DNA of 64,000 nucleotides from Qipengyuania nanhaisediminis (lineage in GTDB: Bacteria; Pseudomonadota; Alphaproteobacteria; Sphingomonadales; Sphingomonadaceae): contig NZ_FOWZ01000004.1 of NCBI RefSeq assembly GCF_900115585.1, positions 186,001 to 250,000 of the forward strand, read 5' to 3'. Positions 60,093-64,000 of this stretch are shown here, piece by piece. Every line of letters starts with the position of its first letter. Position 1 is the stretch's first letter. The notes beneath the pieces were generated by a model. That model was not told the DNA's origin. It saw nothing but the letters and a program-made list of their open reading frames with translations, and searched no databases. A program made the position numbers and the translations under genes.

Positions 60093-61013
60093 ATGACCGA
60101 AGCAGCCCCCACAACCCAGCTCCCGGCGGACTGGCGCGACTTTTACGCGCTGACCAAGCCGCGCGTGATGAGCCTCGTCATCTTCACGGGCCTGTGCGGC
60201 CTGCTGGCTGCGCCCGGGACGATTAATCCGGTGATCGGTTTCACCGCCATCCTGTGTATCGCGCTCGGCGCGGGCGGAGCGGCCGCTCTCAACCAGTGGT
60301 GGGAAGCGGATATCGACGCGGAGATGAAGCGCACTTCGCAGCGTCCCCTGCCGACCGGCAAGATGCAGCGGACCGACGCCCGCGACTTCGGCATCCTGAT
60401 ATCCGCCGCCTCCGTGGTCATCATGGGCCTGGCGGTAAACTGGCTGTCGGCGGCCATCCTGGCGCTGTCCATCGTCTATTATGCGGTGATCTACACCATC
60501 TGGCTGAAGCCGCGCACGCCGCAGAATATCGTCATCGGAGGCGGGGCAGGGGCCTTCCCGCCGTTGATCGGTTGGGTGGCCGTCACCGGCGACATCACCC
60601 TGATGCCGGTGCTGCTTTTCGCGATTATCTTCACCTGGACGCCGCCGCATTTCTGGGCGCTCGCGCTGTTCGTGCAGAGCGATTATGCGAAGGTCGGCAT
60701 TCCGATGATGCCGGTGGTGAAGGGGGCCAAATCGACGCGTCGCCAGATCCTGGCTTATTCCGTTATCCTGCTGCCCATCGCCATTGCGCCATGGCTGATC
60801 GGCGGAACCGGCGCGATCTACGGGATTTCGGCCTCCGTCCTCTCTCTCGTGTTCCTTGCGCTGTCGTTCCCGGTCGCCTTTCGCGAGCCGGCAGAAGGCG
60901 ACAAGATGCTCCCGGAAAAGCGCCTTTTCGGGTATAGCGTTCTGTACCTCTTCGCCCTTTTCGCGGTGCTGGTCGTGGATCGCATCGCCGCCCAATACGG
61001 AGCCGCCCTATGA
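60093..61013 (+). CDS. ctaB: Heme o synthase (protoheme IX farnesyltransferase)
   Basis: 306 residues, UbiA fold with about nine helices. [20 protein letters not shown] starts it; [20 protein letters not shown] is the N-x-x-x-D-x-x-x-D prenyl-diphosphate site, and [20 protein letters not shown] follows. Farnesylates heme b to heme o for cytochrome oxidase. ATGA overlap with the CoxF-like peptide gene. Confidence 0.97.
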   Translation: MTEAAPTTQLPADWRDFYALTKPRVMSLVIFTGLCGLLAAPGTINPVIGFTAILCIALGAGGAAALNQWWEADIDAEMKRTSQRPLPTGKMQRTDARDFGILISAASVVIMGLAVNWLSAAILALSIVYYAVIYTIWLKPRTPQNIVIGGGAGAFPPLIGWVAVTGDITLMPVLLFAIIFTWTPPHFWALALFVQSDYAKVGIPMMPVVKGAKSTRRQILAYSVILLPIAIAPWLIGGTGAIYGISASVLSLVFLALSFPVAFREPAEGDKMLPEKRLFGYSVLYLFALFAVLVVDRIAAQYGAAL

Positions 61014-61129
61014 CCCCCGAAGAAGAAGCCGAATTCAAGCGCCGCCAGAAAAGCCGGAATCTCGTCCTTGGCGGGATCCTTCTTTTTCTTGCCGTGCTTT
61101 TCTACATGATCACGATCGTGAGGATGTGA
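61010..61129 (+). CDS. CoxF-like 39-residue membrane peptide
   Basis: [20 protein letters not shown] followed by one helix, [17 protein letters not shown], ending RM. ATG 61010 overlaps the ctaB stop (ATGA), and ctaG starts eight bases after its stop. A tiny CoxF-type protein at exactly this place is usual in alphaproteobacterial oxidase loci; its job in assembly is not defined. Confidence 0.85.
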   Translation: MTPEEEAEFKRRQKSRNLVLGGILLFLAVLFYMITIVRM

Positions 61130-61136
61130 GGATAAG

Positions 61137-61709
61137 GTGACTGCCGCAACGCTGGAGACTCGCAAGACCCGTACCGCGATGCTGGCCCTGCTCGGCGCTG
61201 CCGCCATGCTCGGCCTCGGTTATGCTGCGGTGCCGCTTTACGAACTGTTCTGCCAGGTCACAGGCTTCGGCGGAACGACACAGCGCGCCACCGAAAGCGA
61301 AGCGAATCTCGCCGAACGCATGGGCCAGGCCGCCGGCGGGAAGCAGATTTCGATACGTTTCGACGGGTCGGTCGCACCCGGTCTCGGATGGAGCTTCAGG
61401 CCGGAACAACCGACCGATACCGTGACCATCGGCCAGCGCGACATGGCTATCTACGTCGCGAAGAACAACTCCGACCAGCCGATCACCGGCACGGCGACGT
61501 TCAACGTCATGCCGGTGCAGGCGGGCGCATATTTCAACAAGATCCAGTGCTTCTGCTTTACCGAGCAGACGCTCCAGCCCGGTGAGGAAGTCCGCATGCC
61601 GGTGCTGTATTTCGTCGATCCCAAGGCGCTGGACGATCCCAACATGGAAGGTGTCGAGCAGATCACGCTTTCCTATACTTTCCACCGCGCGATAGATTCT
61701 GCAGAGTAG
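61137..61709 (+). CDS. ctaG: Cytochrome c oxidase assembly protein CtaG/Cox11
   Basis: 190 residues from GTG 61137 with AGGATAAG upstream. One N-terminal membrane helix (AMLALLGAAAMLGLGYAAVP), then a periplasmic domain with the copper-binding KIQCFCFTEQTLQPGEEV (CFCF). VAKNNSDQPITGTATFNV is also typical. It delivers copper to CuB of subunit I. Confidence 0.97.
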   Translation: MTAATLETRKTRTAMLALLGAAAMLGLGYAAVPLYELFCQVTGFGGTTQRATESEANLAERMGQAAGGKQISIRFDGSVAPGLGWSFRPEQPTDTVTIGQRDMAIYVAKNNSDQPITGTATFNVMPVQAGAYFNKIQCFCFTEQTLQPGEEVRMPVLYFVDPKALDDPNMEGVEQITLSYTFHRAIDSAE

Positions 61710-61776
61710 ACCCTAGACCCGCGCGCCATGGCGCTTTAAGGGCAGCGCGATAACGCGAATACAGGACGCGAGTATA

Positions 61777-62598
61777 ATGGCTGGCAACGTCAATCACGAA
61801 TATCATATCCTCGAACCCGACATCTGGCCGCTGATCGGCTCTTTGTCGGCGCTTACCTTCACCAGCGGCATGGTGCTCTACATGCACGAAATGGCCAGCG
61901 CGCACCTCGTGCTCGGTCTCGGCATCGCCGGCCTGATCGCCACGTTCTTCGCGTGGTTCAGCAATATCGTGAAGGAAGCAGAGCGCGGCGATCACACGCC
62001 GGTCGTCCAGCTGCACATGCGTTACGGCATGATCCTGTTCATCGCTTCGGAAGTGATGTTCTTCGTCGGCTGGTTCTGGAGCTGGTTCGATTTCGCCCTG
62101 TTCCCCTCGGAAATCTCCGAAGTGGTGGGCGGCGTCTGGCCTCCGGCGGCGATCGAAGAGGTCATCAATCCCTTCAGCCTTCCGCTGCTCAACACCATGA
62201 TCCTGCTTTGCTCGGGCACCACGGTAACCTGGGCGCACCACTCGCTGATCCACGGTGATCGCGATGGCCTGAAGAAGGGGCTGTGGCTCACGATCATCCT
62301 GGGCGCCGTCTTTACCATGATCCAGGCGTACGAGTACGGCGTCGCTCCGTTCGCGTTCGGCGGCAACACCTACAGCTCGGCCTTCTACATGGCGACCGGC
62401 TTCCACGGCTTCCACGTGCTCGTCGGCACGATCTTCCTGATCGTCTGCCTCGTGCGTACCTACAAGGGCCACTTCACGCCCCGCCAGCACTTCGGTTTCG
62501 AAGCGGCTGCGTGGTACTGGCACTTCGTCGACGTCGTGTGGCTGTTCCTCTTCGCCGTCGTCTACGTCTGGGGCGGCTGGGGAGCCGAATTCCACTAA
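61777..62598 (+). CDS. coxC: Cytochrome c oxidase subunit III
   Basis: 273 residues, seven helices. MAGNVNHEYHILEPDIWPLI starts it; SEVMFFVGWFWSWFDFALFP, TVTWAHHSLIHGDRDGLKKG, GFHGFHVLVGTIFLIVCLVR and WYWHFVDVVWLFLFAVVYVW are all conserved. A structural subunit holding lipid and shaping the oxygen path. A large hairpin follows before SURF1. Confidence 0.97.
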   Translation: MAGNVNHEYHILEPDIWPLIGSLSALTFTSGMVLYMHEMASAHLVLGLGIAGLIATFFAWFSNIVKEAERGDHTPVVQLHMRYGMILFIASEVMFFVGWFWSWFDFALFPSEISEVVGGVWPPAAIEEVINPFSLPLLNTMILLCSGTTVTWAHHSLIHGDRDGLKKGLWLTIILGAVFTMIQAYEYGVAPFAFGGNTYSSAFYMATGFHGFHVLVGTIFLIVCLVRTYKGHFTPRQHFGFEAAAWYWHFVDVVWLFLFAVVYVWGGWGAEFH

Positions 62599-62621
62599 TG
62601 CCTTCCGGCTTGCCGGATATT

Positions 62622-62659
62622 GAAAGGGGCAGCCCGGCATTGCCGCGGCTGCCCCTTTC
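62622..62659 (+). terminator. Long hairpin between coxC and the SURF1 gene
   Basis: GAAAGGGGCAGCC / GGCTGCCCCTTTC, 13 perfect pairs, with an inner CGGCA/TGCCG stem in the loop. It is followed only by a broken T-tract, so it may be a partial terminator or an RNA-processing/stability element. It starts 24 bases after coxC. Confidence 0.6.
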
Positions 62660-62683
62660 GCTTTCGATCGAGACAGTAACATC

Positions 62684-63262
62684 ATGACCACCCGCATTCC
62701 CGTCATCCCCACGATCATTGTGGCCGCAGCCATTGCCGTGATGATCGCGCTCGGCTTCTGGCAGTTGGGCCGGATGGACGAGAAGGAAGCGCTCATCGCG
62801 CAGGCCGAGCAATCGCTGCGCATGTCGTCTGAAGTCGCCTACCCGGACGATGCGGCAGGCATCGAGGATGTGCTTTACCGCAGGACCACAGTTTCCTGCG
62901 AGGATGTGACGAACACCACGACTGTGGCTGGCACCAATAGCCGCGGTGCAAAAGGCATGGCGCACAGGGCGAGCTGCTTCCTGGCAGATGGCCGGACCAT
63001 TATCGTCGATCTCGGTTTTTCGCGCAGCCCTCAGCCGGTCGAATGGGAAGGCGGCGAAGTGCGCGGCACGATCGCCCCAGGCGGACGTGTGGTGTCTGCA
63101 GAAGGCCTGGCAGGCCTCGAACCTCTCGCCAGCCCCGATCCGCGCAACCTCCCCAACAACCACCTCGCCTATGCAGGCCAGTGGTTCTTTTTCGCGCTTA
63201 CGGCTCTGGTGATCTACATCCTCGCCCTGCGTCGGCGTGGCACGCGGGCTAAAGACGATTAA
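62684..63262 (+). CDS. SURF1 family protein (short form)
   Basis: 192 residues, two membrane helices near the ends: IIVAAAIAVMIALGFWQLGR, and WFFFALTALVIYILALRRRG. The first ends with the family's GFWQLGR. The last third has NNHLAYAGQWFFFALTALV, the other family motif. SURF1 assists heme a insertion in cytochrome oxidase. It is shorter than typical (about 230-250), with a compressed periplasmic loop containing two cysteines. thrC follows after 51 bases. Confidence 0.9.
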   Translation: MTTRIPVIPTIIVAAAIAVMIALGFWQLGRMDEKEALIAQAEQSLRMSSEVAYPDDAAGIEDVLYRRTTVSCEDVTNTTTVAGTNSRGAKGMAHRASCFLADGRTIIVDLGFSRSPQPVEWEGGEVRGTIAPGGRVVSAEGLAGLEPLASPDPRNLPNNHLAYAGQWFFFALTALVIYILALRRRGTRAKDD

Positions 63263-63313
63263 AGAGCCGCTTGCTTGCCCGGTGCGCGGCACCTCGCTAA
63301 CCGCCTTCTCACG

Positions 63314-64000
63314 ATGAAATACGTCTCCACCCGCGGCAGCGCTCCGACGCTCGATTTTGCAGGCGTCACACTGGCCGGCCTCGCCAGCGACGGCGGCCTT
63401 TACGTGCCTGAAGAATGGCCGCAGTTCACTCAGGACCAGATCGCGGACATGCGCGGTCTGCCTTACGCCGAAGTCGCCGCTCGTGTGATGGAGCCCTTCG
63501 TCGGCGACTGCCTGACGCCCGAGCGTCTGCGCGAGCTAACGGCCAAGGCCTATGGTCGCTTCGCTCACAAGGCCGTGACACCGCTGGTGCAGCTGGACGA
63601 GCAGCATTGGGTGCTTGAGCTGTTCCATGGTCCCACGCTCGCGTTCAAGGATGTGGCGCTGCAGATGCTGGGCCTGCTGTTCGAAGAGTTCCTCGCCCGC
63701 GAAGAGGGCAGCCTGACGATCGTCGGTGCGACCAGCGGCGATACCGGCAGTGCGGCCATCGATGCCGTTGCGGGTCTCGACAATGTCGAGATTTTCATGC
63801 TGCACCCCAAGGGCCGGGTCAGCGACGTCCAGCGCCGCCAGATGACCACGGTGCGCGCGCCCAACGTCCACAATATCGCCATCGATGGCAGCTTCGATGA
63901 TGCGCAGGCGATGGTGAAGCGCATCTTCGCGGATGCTGACGTCACGGCAAAGCATCGGATCGGTGCGGTCAATTCGATCAACTGGGCCAGGCTGATGGCG
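63314..64000 (+). CDS. thrC: Threonine synthase, N-terminal part (3' truncated by window edge)
   Basis: First 229 codons, open to the last base. MKYVSTRGSAPTLDFAGVTL is the standard start, GLASDGGLYVPEEWP next. PLP lysine K112 lies in LFHGPTLAFKDVALQMLG, and SLTIVGATSGDTGSAAIDAV binds the cofactor phosphate. It makes threonine from O-phosphohomoserine. The SURF1-thrC order is common in sphingomonads. Confidence 0.96.
   Translation, partial: MKYVSTRGSAPTLDFAGVTLAGLASDGGLYVPEEWPQFTQDQIADMRGLPYAEVAARVMEPFVGDCLTPERLRELTAKAYGRFAHKAVTPLVQLDEQHWVLELFHGPTLAFKDVALQMLGLLFEEFLAREEGSLTIVGATSGDTGSAAIDAVAGLDNVEIFMLHPKGRVSDVQRRQMTTVRAPNVHNIAIDGSFDDAQAMVKRIFADADVTAKHRIGAVNSINWARLMA

Noticed and set aside
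1-64000. Insertion sequences, prophage, integrons, CRISPR arrays, rRNA
   Set aside because: No transposase, integrase, spaced repeats or rRNA-like stretch was seen on either strand.

Overview
The window is high-GC, densely packed chromosomal DNA from an alphaproteobacterium, most probably a sphingomonad of the Erythrobacteraceae (Erythrobacter/Qipengyuania-like). This rests on protein character and gene order: maf - RNase E/G-like - yacG beside infA, hisG-hisD-nusB-thiL followed by an H+-pyrophosphatase, BolA and a J-domain protein near a CobS-like ATPase, the aa3 oxidase locus running into SURF1-thrC, and two large TonB-type outer-membrane proteins. About 65 genes fill nearly all the sequence. 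There is one tRNA (Phe) and no rRNA, insertion sequence, prophage, CRISPR array or origin that I can see. Both ends cut genes: glmS lacks its 5' part and thrC its 3' part.

Layout. 1-4.5 kb: end of glmS, a GGDEF-EAL protein, purS-purQ. 4.6-10.2 kb: an M16 lipoprotein peptidase divergent from a TonB receptor. 10.2-13.1 kb: lipid-kinase-like gene, purC with a probable leader attenuator, an HprK-like kinase, tRNA-Phe. 13.2-18.1 kb: infA-maf-RNase-yacG and an unusual outer-membrane receptor. 18.1-23.1 kb: a leftward group with amino-acid permease, flavoprotein, wax ester synthase/DGAT with a histone-H1-like tail, and a lipase-fold hydrolase. 23.2-28 kb: uvrC, an UspA protein behind an FNR-type promoter, and a DEAD-box helicase. 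28.1-36.8 kb: leftward tesB, a JmjC-like/GNAT pair, hppA, and hisG-hisD-nusB-thiL. 36.8-44.8 kb: DUF2332, a BolA-pirin-SDR-hydrolase operon, a J-domain gene, a small stress/detoxification block (DUF1428-GST-SRPBCC, MpaB-like), and cobS. 44.9-48 kb: a class A penicillin-binding protein and two hotdog thioesterases. 48.1-50.1 kb: a 53-residue peptide gene followed by two unfamiliar proteins, the best candidate for an undescribed system. 50.1-55.9 kb: a nine-gene leftward operon, pyrE-pdxJ-(small membrane protein)-acpS-lepB-AI-2E family-DUF3089-ruvX-(small membrane protein). 56-64 kb: cytochrome c oxidase genes and assembly factors (coxB, coxA, ctaB, a CoxF-like peptide, ctaG, coxC, SURF1), interrupted by an epoxide-hydrolase-like gene, then thrC.

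Most of the content is housekeeping: purine, pyrimidine, histidine, thiamine and pyridoxal biosynthesis, cell-wall synthesis, secretion and aerobic respiration. Translational coupling is pervasive. Four-base stop/start overlaps occur with all four first bases (ATGA, GTGA, TTGA, CTGA), and the CTGA case implies a rare CTG start for thiL. Start sites were re-chosen by ribosome-binding site, family N-terminus and overlap with the upstream gene. All functions are inferred from reading the sequence; no database search was run.
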